DNA from: Pieris napi
Lineage: Eukaryota; Arthropoda; Insecta; Lepidoptera; Pieridae
Direction of reading: 5' to 3'
DNA length: 64,000 bases
NCBI RefSeq assembly: GCF_905475465.1
Contig: NC_062258.1
Span: 434,001 to 498,000 of the forward strand
Each line of letters begins with the position of its first letter. Position 1 is the first letter of the stretch. A program made the position numbers and the translations under genes. This document shows, in pieces, positions 1-8,353 of the stretch. The notes under the pieces were generated by a model, which saw nothing but the letters and a program-made list of their open reading frames with translations, searched no databases and was not told the DNA's origin.

Positions 1-1968
1 ATCGTCCTGAACCGTTGGACCTACCATCTGAATACTGTTAAGGCTTAAATTATTTGACGTAGAATTAATATCATCATCAATTAGATTTTTACTAACAAAA
101 TTGCACTGAATACGATTAGGTGGACAAGTTGAAAATAAAACCGTATCACAAATTGGACCAGAAACTATCCAACCTAACCTTGTTTCACAAAGAGTAGGTT
201 TGTTATCACCTAACTCAATTCTTTGGTTTCCTACTATATTCCAAAAGACATCAGCGCCTAATATAAGGTCGATGGACGCGGGTTTATAAAAATGAGGATC
301 CGCTAAACAAATATTCGTAGGAATATTTAAATTTAAGATATTAACTGTACTGTTTGGTACACTATCAGTTAACGATGGTAAAATAAAACAATTAATGTTA
401 CACGTAAATGAGTCATCCAATGACTTAAAACGCAGATTACACATTTTATCCATTTGGGTAATTGCATTATTAATACCCTGAACGGATTGACTTATTTTAT
501 TATACGACAGATTTAACTGTTGAAACATCCTGTACGATAAAAGGCTAGATGTGCTACCAGAATCTAATACAACACGAACAACGTGTTCGCGATTGTTTGA
601 ATCGTATAACTTGACTAGCGCAGTGGATAATAAAACCAAATTTCCGCGGCGACAATTATTGTCTTGACCGGCAGAAGAAACGCTGGTTGATAATGTCAAG
701 TTATTCGGATTACTGATGGCGGGAGTAGTATTAGAACCAATACCCTCACCACGCACTAACAGCTTCTGCTTATCTGCAACGTGAACTAAAACTGAATGTT
801 TTTTCTTACATATTTTGCAACCTGATTTTTTGCAATTATTTGAGAAATGAGATTTAGAGAAACAATTAAAACAAACCTTAAATGTTGGCAATAATTGAAG
901 ACGCTCTTCGTTATTTAAGGCTAAAAACTGAGAACACATATTCAGTTTATGCTCGCCATCACATTTAGGATAAATCTCTTTAATGTTAATATTATTAGTA
1001 TGTAACGTCATAGTTTTGTGACTGGGTTTAATTTTTGAATTTGTGTTGTGTTCAACTGAATCTAATAAAGTAATGCGAACACGTAAGAAATCTAATAAGT
1101 GTAAAAGTTCAATACGTGTGTCGGTGGGTAGCCGGCCTTTATATTCCTCCCATTCTCGGAATGATTTTGTGTCTAACCTTTGAGTAATTAGGTGAACCAA
1201 TAAAGTATCCCAATGTTTAGTGGATTCACCCAATGTATCTAAGGCCCTTAGATTTTTATTTAATTGGTCAACGATACCCTTTAAATTACATGCTGTCTCC
1301 CGTGTGACAGTTTCAATTTTAAATAGTGCAGCAACATGATGTTGAATTAATAAGTTTTTATTATCGAATCTGTCACACAGTAATGTCCAAGCTACGCTAT
1401 AATTCTTTCCTGAGAGCTCAACGGAAGATACTACCAAAGCAGCGCTGCCCTCTAAAGACGACTTCAAATAATGGAATTTGTTAATATCGTCTAGGTCGTT
1501 GTTGGTGTGAATTAGGCTCATAAACGTATCCCTAAAACCGATCCACTCATTAAATAAACCGTTAAATTTCGGTATTTGGATCGTGGGCAATTTGACAGGA
1601 TTCAGTTTAACACTATGTATGACACTACCTTCGCCATCAGATGGAAGAGGAATGTGAGATTTTTTATAATTTGAAAGAATTTTCTGAGCATTACTTAATG
1701 CCTTATAATATCTATTTTCAAATTCCTCACGCTCCCCAAACACCTGACTCTCATCATCCTGTAAACATTCCAATCGTGTTTGCACCTCATCGAACTTATT
1801 ATACAATGCATCAAACCTCTTAATGCGCAACTCCAACTCCTCATAATCCCTTTCATCGGGAGGTGATGGCGATTCAAATGAAGATAAAAACCCGTTGAAA
1901 ATGGTAACTTGACCCTTATAGCTGCTGCGCTTTTTAATAAGTTCAGCTACTTCGGTTTTTTCAGACAT
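1..1968 (-). CDS. BEL/Pao retrotransposon BEL#1, Gag plus aspartic protease (partial, runs off window)
   Basis: An open frame reads on the minus strand from ATG at 1968-1966 to the window edge, about 656 codons, in one frame at every point I checked. In order: a Gag-like helical region with the LPTIQIPKFNG stretch that BEL/Pao Gags carry (about 1570-1600), a zinc knuckle C-F-N-C...C-K-K followed by a second C-K-I-C cluster (about 800-873), and a retropepsin-like active site VLDSGSTSSLLS (about 540-564). It ends in the LGADVFWNIVG and ETRLGWIVSGP motifs that lie between protease and reverse transcriptase in BEL/Pao Pol. Family assignment rests on these motifs. The reverse transcriptase, RNase H and integrase would lie left of position 1. 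No break is seen, so this may be a young copy. Exact integrity was not checked codon by codon. Confidence 0.88.
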   Translation of the reverse strand, partial: MSEKTEVAELIKKRSSYKGQVTIFNGFLSSFESPSPPDERDYEELELRIKRFDALYNKFDEVQTRLECLQDDESQVFGEREEFENRYYKALSNAQKILSNYKKSHIPLPSDGEGSVIHSVKLNPVKLPTIQIPKFNGLFNEWIGFRDTFMSLIHTNNDLDDINKFHYLKSSLEGSAALVVSSVELSGKNYSVAWTLLCDRFDNKNLLIQHHVAALFKIETVTRETACNLKGIVDQLNKNLRALDTLGESTKHWDTLLVHLITQRLDTKSFREWEEYKGRLPTDTRIELLHLLDFLRVRITLLDSVEHNTNSKIKPSHKTMTLHTNNINIKEIYPKCDGEHKLNMCSQFLALNNEERLQLLPTFKVCFNCFSKSHFSNNCKKSGCKICKKKHSVLVHVADKQKLLVRGEGIGSNTTPAISNPNNLTLSTSVSSAGQDNNCRRGNLVLLSTALVKLYDSNNREHVVRVVLDSGSTSSLLSYRMFQQLNLSYNKISQSVQGINNAITQMDKMCNLRFKSLDDSFTCNINCFILPSLTDSVPNSTVNILNLNIPTNICLADPHFYKPASIDLILGADVFWNIVGNQRIELGDNKPTLCETRLGWIVSGPICDTVLFSTCPPNRIQCNFVSKNLIDDDINSTSNNLSLNSIQMVGPTVQDD

Positions 1969-2409
1969 GTTTGCAGAGCCAGCAGTTAAATCCTGGAACT
2001 ATCGTCAATATTCTAAGGTATATAATTAAAAAAAACTTACACACACAATCAACCAATATAAAACAGAATTAAATTATCTACTTCAAAAACACTAAAAGAA
2101 ATATATATTTTGAACATAAGTAGGTAGCAGTATTCAAAACGTGGTATGTAAAATAGTACGTAACACCTACAATTTTATTAAAAATAATAATATCCAACTA
2201 CGTATATAATAATTAACACAAATCACTTTTATACATAACAATAATTAAATCAGGTTTTTAAATCATTTAAATAACATAAGAAAAAACTATACCGACTCAC
2301 GACACACTCCTGTACAAATCCTTTTTTCTTCTCGATAACCTCCACTGACCTTGATTGAAGTAATTAATTAATTATTTATTTCAATTATTATCCGTGCTCA
2401 AAGGACCAA
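1969..2409 (-). promoter_or_regulatory. BEL#1 5' leader with primer-binding site (2392-2408)
   Basis: AT-rich leader between the BEL#1 start codon and its candidate LTR. On the minus strand 2408-2392 reads TGGTCCTTTGAGCACGG. This is close to the tRNA-Tyr-complementary primer-binding sites of BEL#2 and BEL#3 in this window, with one substitution and one inserted base. No other gene is seen here. The PBS assignment is an inference from that similarity. Confidence 0.5.
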
Positions 2410-2569
2410 TGTTACTGCAGGATAGTATGAAAGTTAAACTAATATATTTTCTTTGAAAAAAGGATTATAAATCAAAAAAGATGTTTCTTTGTACAGAGGT
2501 GTAATTGGAATGAATTAGTAATACTACAAACTAAAGCACGCCCTTGTTCTGTTTGTAGCAGTTAAGACA
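2410..2569 (-). repeat. Candidate 5' LTR of BEL#1
   Basis: On the minus strand the segment begins TGTCTTAACTGC and ends CAGTAACA, one base before the candidate primer-binding site. It thus has TG...CA ends and a length (160 bp) like the 145-bp LTR of BEL#3. The second LTR lies outside the window, so the outer boundary is a guess from TG/CA ends only. Confidence 0.35.
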
Positions 2570-2617
2570 TTTGTAGTAGTTGCTACTCAATATTATTCAG
2601 GCGCTATGCACCAACAC

Positions 2618-2840
2618 CACCGATGACGTAACTCGCCCGCTTGCCATCGAGACATCGCGTCCTGGCACCAAGCGTGTGACGTCAGCAGGCCACGCCCCCT
2701 CCGCGTCGGAGACATCGCGCCATGGCACCGAGTCGCAAGCCGTGTGCGTGACGTCAGCAGGCCACGCCCCCGATGCCGACATCTTATCAATGAACATCGA
2801 GCCAACCAATACCGTGCGAGATCCGTCTAGCGTGACGTCA
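2618..2840 (+). promoter_or_regulatory. Repeated TGACGTCA palindromes in the 5' region of the Jockey-like LINE
   Basis: Perfect TGACGTCA octamers (the CREB/ATF consensus) occur at 2677-2684, 2749-2756 and 2833-2840, with a near match TGACGTAA at about 2619. The first two sit in duplicated blocks that share gtgacgtcagcaggccacg and an upstream acatcgcg...tggcacc. LINEs of this kind use internal promoters, so this may be promoter sequence; function is inferred. A reading frame also passes through it, and the region may equally be the 5' end of ORF1. Confidence 0.4.
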
Positions 2841-4961
2841 TCGGAATGCGACGTCGCCATTCATCCGTCCGCCCCGCCTCCTTTCATTCATAACGCGCCC
2901 GTAGTATCGATGAATGAAGCCTCATTAGCCGGTCGCGCGTTCAATATTACGTCATCGGAATGCGACGTCGCCATTCATCCGTCCGCCCCGCCTCCTTTCA
3001 TTCATGACGCGCCCGTAGTATCGATGAATGAAGCCTCATTAGCCGGTCGCGCGTTCAATATTACGTCATTGGAATGCGCACCTGTTGACCCAGTGAACGT
3101 GACCTCATTACCCAGTGCAAGTTCGACGCGTTTTAATATTGACAATGAAAATGCGAGAGCTGTGTTTACAGGCCCGAAGCCTTACGTACGCGAGTGTAAC
3201 AGTGTAGATGAACTCCTGAACATGTTGGACAGCGACCCGGGTCCTAGTGCCGCGTCTTCGCCGCGGACGGCATTCGAGTCCGACTTGATCTTTTTGGCTC
3301 AGTCGGCCGCATGTTCGTTCGCGTCGCGGGGGATGCTGCGCGCTATGGCCCGTTACGCCAAGTCACGCGAAGAGGCGCTGCGTAACAGCGGAGTTTTGGA
3401 GTCTCCACTGACGGACGCCGAGCAGCGGGAGTTGGCGCAGGTACGAGACGAGTGTCGTCTGCCGGCGCGCACCCCGTCCACCCCTGTGCGCCGCCCTTTT
3501 TCAGCCGTGGACCCCGGCTCGGAAGGTGAGTCCGCGGCAAAGCGCCCATGCGCGTCCATTAATACCAAAAGTGCATCAGGCTTCCCTGGCGACCCTCGGC
3601 TGGCGCCAGGTCGCCGCCTTGATATGGGAGGGCCATCGGCACAGCCACTTGGCGCCGTCCCACCGCCCGCCGCACCAACTGACACTAACATCATTGACGC
3701 CTCACTTCCGGGACCCGCTGCTGCTCCCGTCGCCTCCGCTGACGACGGCGCCGCTTCAGCACCGGACGCACCCACCTACGCAAGGATGGTGACTGCGCCG
3801 ACGGTCCAGGCGCAGCCCCCTAGAGCTCCCGCGGCCCCCAAGAGATCTGACTATCCACCGATAGTTATCGAGTGCCTCCCCAATTATGTACATCATTTGG
3901 GGAGGATCAGTCAGCTGTTGGGGCGGTCGGCTAATGCCAGGGCATACGGGAAGGGGTACCGTATTACCCCCGAATCCGGCGATGAGTACCGGGTGGTACA
4001 ACGCTACCTTTCGGACCTGGAGAAGGAGGACCGCCGGGTCTCCTGGTTCTCTTACTCACTGCCCGCAGAACAAGATCTTAAGGTGGCGATTCGGGGTATC
4101 CCAGTCACCACCGACCCCGAGGAGCTGGCCCAGGCGCTGCGCGACCGCGGGTATGAGCCCGAATATATACGCCCAATTCGGGCTAGGAAGGGCCGTCCCG
4201 GCTGCATTTTCCTAGCGGTCTTGCGGCGCACACCGGACATCACCCCTACCATATATAGCATAACCGAGCTGTTATATATGACGGGGGTCACCATCGAAGC
4301 CTGGCGCGGGAAACAGGGGCCCGCGCAATGCCATCGATGCCAATCGTTTAGGCACTCGTCGGTCAATTGTCATAGGCGTATGGCGTGCGTTCGCTGCGCG
4401 GGGGAGCATCGCGCGGCTGACTGCACCAGACCGAGGGAGGTGCCGGCGACCTGCGCCAACTGCGGGGGGCCTCACCCCGCATGCCATTCAACTTGCCCGG
4501 TGCGCAAGGAGGAGGAGCGGAACCGGCGCGCGGACACGTTCGCCCGAACGGCGCCGCCTCGCCAACGCCGCAACGAGCCTAGCCGAGACCAACATCCGCC
4601 CATGGGCGCGCTGCCATCGGTCGCCCCTCCGACGTCTGCCGCCGCTCCCACGTTCGACGATGAGGGCTTCGTCACGGTGCGACGCCGCACGAGACGAGGC
4701 GGCCGCAGGCGGGGCCCCGCCGCGCCGTCGCTTGCCGCGCAGGAGGCGAGCCGCGCTGCCGCACTTCATGCGGTTTCTGCGAGCGTTGCCAACTGCGCCG
4801 CTGCCGCAGCCGCAGCCCCAGCGCCAGCACCAGCGCCAGCACCAGCGCCAGCACCAGCACCAGCTCCGCGCGCGCTGACCCCAATTGGAGGAGGCACTGG
4901 CGGCTATCGCCAACATACTACAGGCCGTGCAAGCCGGAGACGATCCAGCCCCGCTCTTTAG
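2790..4961 (+). CDS. Jockey-like LINE ORF1 (Gag-like RNA-binding protein)
   Basis: Open frame of 723 codons from the first in-frame ATG (2790); the frame is open back to 2580 but without ATG. The N-terminal part is low complexity and holds a 38-residue tandem duplication. The middle is Pro/Ala rich. Near 4030-4250 lies a domain with the spacing of the ORF1 RRM-like fold. Three CCHC/CCHC-like zinc knuckles follow (about 4327-4500: C-H-R-C, C-V-R-C, C-A-N-C). The tail is basic, with an Ala-Pro dipeptide run. Such proteins bind element RNA to form the retrotransposition particle. Base composition is far richer in GC than the neighbours, with G/C-ending codons. The ORF is unbroken although ORF2 is dead. 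Confidence 0.85.
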   Translation: MNIEPTNTVRDPSSVTSSECDVAIHPSAPPPFIHNAPVVSMNEASLAGRAFNITSSECDVAIHPSAPPPFIHDAPVVSMNEASLAGRAFNITSLECAPVDPVNVTSLPSASSTRFNIDNENARAVFTGPKPYVRECNSVDELLNMLDSDPGPSAASSPRTAFESDLIFLAQSAACSFASRGMLRAMARYAKSREEALRNSGVLESPLTDAEQRELAQVRDECRLPARTPSTPVRRPFSAVDPGSEGESAAKRPCASINTKSASGFPGDPRLAPGRRLDMGGPSAQPLGAVPPPAAPTDTNIIDASLPGPAAAPVASADDGAASAPDAPTYARMVTAPTVQAQPPRAPAAPKRSDYPPIVIECLPNYVHHLGRISQLLGRSANARAYGKGYRITPESGDEYRVVQRYLSDLEKEDRRVSWFSYSLPAEQDLKVAIRGIPVTTDPEELAQALRDRGYEPEYIRPIRARKGRPGCIFLAVLRRTPDITPTIYSITELLYMTGVTIEAWRGKQGPAQCHRCQSFRHSSVNCHRRMACVRCAGEHRAADCTRPREVPATCANCGGPHPACHSTCPVRKEEERNRRADTFARTAPPRQRRNEPSRDQHPPMGALPSVAPPTSAAAPTFDDEGFVTVRRRTRRGGRRRGPAAPSLAAQEASRAAALHAVSASVANCAAAAAAAPAPAPAPAPAPAPAPAPRALTPIGGGTGGYRQHTTGRASRRRSSPAL
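2835..3078 (+). repeat. 114-bp tandem duplication inside LINE ORF1
   Basis: Units start at 2835 and 2949, with a partial third from 3063. The first two differ at very few positions (for example N to D in the encoded FIH-N/D-APVV). The period is a multiple of three, so the frame is kept and the protein gains a 38-residue repeat. Confidence 0.85.
4797..4870 (+). repeat. GC-rich (CCAGCG/CCAGCA)n simple repeat
   Basis: An imperfect hexamer array in ORF1 that encodes an Ala-Pro run; probably slippage-prone and of variable length among copies. Confidence 0.75.
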
Positions 4962-5009
4962 GAGAGCGGCATCGGCCTTCAAGGCCCCCACCCGAGGTCG
5001 CAGCCGCAG

Positions 5010-7312
5010 ATGATGGGGGGCCTTCGGCTCCTACATTGGAACGCGCGCGGCCTCGCGAATAAGGCCACCTACCTAAAACATCTTATGAATTCACAGGACA
5101 TAGACGTCGCCCTAATAAACGAGACACACCTCTCCGAATCAGCCAGGCTGCGCATCCCGGGGTATGAAATCTACCGCCAGCACCACGTCGACGCCATCGG
5201 TCGCGCCTACCGTGGCCTAGCAGTCATGGTCAGGCGCCGCATACCACACCGACTGCTGCCCGACGTGGCGGTCACCGAGTGCTCTGCCCTGGGTGTGGAA
5301 CTGCAGCTCGCGGGTCGCCCCTCAGGCTTTTTTTGCAGTCTACGCCCCGCCCAACGATCGATACGCCTCCGCCGATGTCCGCGCGCTCCTCGCCGCCGCC
5401 CACCCGTGCGTCATAGCCGGTGACTGGAATGCGAAGCACCCGGCGTGGAATTCGCGGACTGCGAACTCGCGGGGCAGACGACTGCTCCACGACGCTGAGA
5501 CACTGGACTTTTCAGTGTCCGGCCCGGACGTGCCGACCCATTACCCGGACATTACTTACCACCGAGCCGATACGCTGGACATCGTTGTCCACCAGGGAGT
5601 GACGTGCCAGATGACCCAGGACGTGATCGTCGACGAGTTCCTGTCCGATCACCTCCCTGTGGTAGTCACCCTGCTGGACACCGATCCTAGTTTAACGCCC
5701 ATGACACCGCTTCGCTGTAGGTGCATTGACTGGGGGGTTTTCGAGCGAGCCCTCGACGACGCACCTCAGCCGCGTCCGCCCGAGACCCCCGCGTCAATTG
5801 ACGAGCTTGCTACATCCCTTACTCTAACATTCCAGAACGCACTACAAGCGGCCACCACGGAGCGCCCTCTGCCGGCGTCGTATCAGCAGTTGCCGCCGCG
5901 TTTACTGGCGCTCATTCGCCGCAAACGCGCCCTGCGAAGACGCTGGCAGCAAACCCGCTGTCCGCGCATGCGCGCAGAGCTGCGCGCCCTTGCCGAGCGA
6001 GTAAAGACCGCGCTCGACGAACATAATAACGAGTCGTGGGAGCGCTGTCTCGACGAGGCCTCCACAGATTGGGTACGGCTGCACCGACTGTGCAGGCGCC
6101 TCAATGGCGCAGCCGACCCGATCCGCCCGCTGAGACACCCTGACGGCACGCTGCTCTACGACGCCGAGGGACGCGCCGAGCTGTTCGCAGACCATCTACG
6201 GCGGCAGTTCTCCCCTAACCCCGCGGCAGACCCAACACGCGCGTTAGCGGTCGAGAACGCCGTCGTCGAACAGCTGAGCGCCCCTCACACCTAGGCCCGA
6301 ACAGTTTGGGTTCCGCACCGAACACTCAACCACCCTCCAGCTGTCGAGAGTACTGCACGACATCGCCGTCGCCCAAAACAAGAAGGAGGCGGTCGCTGCA
6401 GTATTCCTCGACATGGAAAAAGCGTTCGACCGAGTCTGGCACGCGGGTCTGCTGCATAGGCTCCTCGACTCCGACATCCCGCGGCGCGTGGTGGCGATCA
6501 TCAGCTCCTTCCTCTCCGACCGGCGCTTCCAAGGCAGCTGCCTATCTCCCATACTGTATTCTATTTATTCCAATGATGTTCCAGTTGCTGCGGGGTGCGC
6601 GGTGTCGCTGTTTGCGGACGACACCGCCTTCATCGCCTCCTCTCTCAACGCGCGCCACGCAGCCACTAAACTGCAGAGGTCGCTGGACGCCCTTCCAGCC
6701 TGGCTGGCAGAGCGGCGCCTCACCGCAAACGCCGCCAAGACTCAAGCCATCGTCTTCGGCTGGGGGCGTCTCCCGCCGCCGCTGCAATTCCAAGGGGTCG
6801 AAGTCCAGTGGCGCTCCCAAGCGACCTACTTGGGCATTACCCTGGACAGAGGCCTAACGATGCGCCCGCACATCGCTGCAGCCGCAGGCCGCGCAAAGGC
6901 GGTCGCCTCCAAATTGCGCCCTGTACTACAGTCCGCACTTCCGCTAAGGCGCAAATTAGCGCTGTACAAACTATACATTAGACCTCATCTCACGTACGCG
7001 GCGCCCGCGTGGTACGCTCTCGCGGCCGAGACGCATCGGCGTCGGTTGCGCGCCGTGCAGAGCACCACCCTGCGGCGCATCGCCGGCGCGCCGCGCTACG
7101 TGAGAAACTCCACGATCCAGCGAGATTTAAAAATAACAACCATAGACGATTTCATCGGCGAGCTGGCGAGGCGCATGTTCGAGCGTGCGGACGCCTCAAG
7201 CCACCAGCACCTCCAGCGCCTCGCCCCGCTCCACACCAGACCGCCAGAACACCGCCGAGCCTTCCCGCGCGAACTCGTTCGCGCGGAACGAGACGAGCCT
7301 CACTCACAATAA
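5010..7312 (+). pseudogene. Jockey-like LINE ORF2 (endonuclease-reverse transcriptase), broken by a frameshift and two deletions
   Basis: ORF2 starts at 5010 with an apurinic endonuclease-like domain: LLHWNARGL, INETHLS, GDWNAKHPAWNS, and SDHLPVV at about 5645. Breaks: (1) a T7 run at 5328-5334 shifts the frame, and the domain continues in another frame up to a stop at 6294; (2) at about 6290 the frame changes again and the N-terminal half of the RT fingers is missing, resuming at PEQFGFRTEHS; (3) at about 6530 the segment before QGS-C-LSP, where the GVPQG motif belongs, is deleted in frame. The catalytic FADDTAF is kept (about 6613). The C-terminus has the WY...RLRAVQSTTLRRI region typical of the Jockey superfamily. 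No RNase H is seen. The element cannot be autonomous as it stands. Confidence 0.87.
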
Positions 7313-7684
7313 CGAATTTAAAGACAAAAGGACTGGACCCCGCCCGTTGGCGCCTCGGAGCGCGCTGAGGATTCATCCGTAGGTCTGCCTCGCTGGGCCT
7401 CCCTCGGGTTACCGAGGGTCTCACCCGGTGCGGTATGACCGCGCCCACGCGCGCCCGTTGTCGCCACGGGGGGGCGCCACCAGACCCACCGTACAAACAT
7501 ACAAAGCGCTGCGAGAGCGAAGACGCTCCGCAGCGCAAGTGAAGCTTAGGGCCGCTCCAGGCCCGCCACAACGACCGCCCCGCCGTTGAGCGGGGCGCGG
7601 AAATGATACCCCCCGCAAGCCCATGGGCGTAACGGGGTACCTAGCGCCACCCTAGGGTGATTGCGCGGTAGAAAGCTCGACGTT
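7313..7684 (+). other. GC-rich 3' UTR of the Jockey-like LINE
   Basis: 372 bp of very GC-rich non-coding sequence follow the ORF2 stop. There is no poly(A) tail or simple 3' repeat: the sequence runs straight into the interior of the BEL#2 LTR at 7685. The 3' end of the LINE is therefore probably missing, lost in the event that also truncated the LTR. Confidence 0.6.
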
Positions 7685-8289
7685 AAAATCCTCTTTTTCC
7701 TCCGCAACGAACTGGGACCCAAGAATAATCGCCGAAGCAAGAAACAAGAACAAGGCGCAGTTTCATTTCAAGACAACATCCTACAATTACGCACTAGCAG
7801 GGGTGCGTGGGTTGAGGCGGTGCCAGCGATACGTCGAACCGTCTTGACAAAACGTACGTAGTCAAACCCCACCGGTATTCAAAGCCGCGCCGAGGTTACT
7901 TTGGTTACTGCACGGGTGTTCTCAAACGAACATCTAAACGTCTAATCCCGTGCAGGCCCGAGTCTCTGAGGCGACGTCGGGATTGGCTACAATAGTAGTA
8001 CGTACGAAGTCAAACCCCACCGGTATTTAAAGCCGCGCCGAGGTTACTTTGGTTACTGCACGGGCGTTCTCAAACGAACATCTAAACATCTAATCCCGTG
8101 CAGGCCCGAGTCTCTGAGGCGACGTCGGGATTAGCTAGAACGGTAGTACGTACGAAGTCAAACCCCACCGGTATTCAAAGCCGCACCGAGGTACTTTGGT
8201 TACTGCACGGGTGTTCTCAAACGAACATCTAAACGTATAATCCTGTGCAGGCCTGAGTCTCTGAGGTGTCGTGGGGGTTGGCATCAACA
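7685..8289 (+). repeat. BEL#2 5' LTR, truncated (lacks the first ~313 bp)
   Basis: Matches 13968-14570 of the 3' LTR with few differences (such as ccagcgatacg against ccagatacg), and ends ...GGCATCAACA like it. The LTR start, TGTTGGCGACTC, is absent. The few LTR differences suggest a fairly young insertion whose left end was removed later. Confidence 0.9.
7861..8289 (+). repeat. 148-bp tandem repeat (about 2.9 copies) with a stem-loop in each unit, 5' LTR copy
   Basis: Units start with gtcaaaccccaccggtatt at 7861, 8009 and 8157. Each contains an inverted repeat CTGCACGGG...CCCGTGCAG (7908-7955, 8056-8103, and 8203-8250 with CCTGTGCAG), with a loop of about 30 nt that itself holds GTTC...GAAC. 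The third copy keeps pairing through a G-U wobble if transcribed. The same array is in the 3' LTR. Confidence 0.9.
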
Positions 8290-8290
8290 G

Positions 8291-8309
8291 TGGTCCTTCG
8301 AGCGCCGGA
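8291..8309 (+). promoter_or_regulatory. BEL#2 primer-binding site, tRNA-Tyr type
   Basis: One base after the LTR end, tggtccttcgagcgccgga is complementary to the 3' end of eukaryotic tRNA-Tyr (ending CCGGCTCGAAGGACCA), apart from a two-base insertion. BEL#3 carries the uninterrupted version. tRNA identity is from memory of the conserved tRNA-Tyr acceptor stem. Confidence 0.7.
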
Positions 8310-8353
8310 TCCTGCAACGGTTGTCATCAAGAAGTGAATACTGCGAAAAGAAA

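Noticed and set aside
5293..6294. An independent gene start at 5293
   Set aside because: It is the frame-shifted continuation of ORF2 from 5010 after the T7 run.
2580..7312. R1/R2-type rDNA-specific LINE
   Set aside because: GDWNAKHPAWNS endonuclease, absence of RNase H, three-knuckle ORF1 and lack of any rDNA flank fit the Jockey group better.
7861..8289. CRISPR-like array in the LTR
   Set aside because: Units are contiguous 148-bp tandem repeats without unique spacers, and lie within an LTR of a eukaryotic retroelement.
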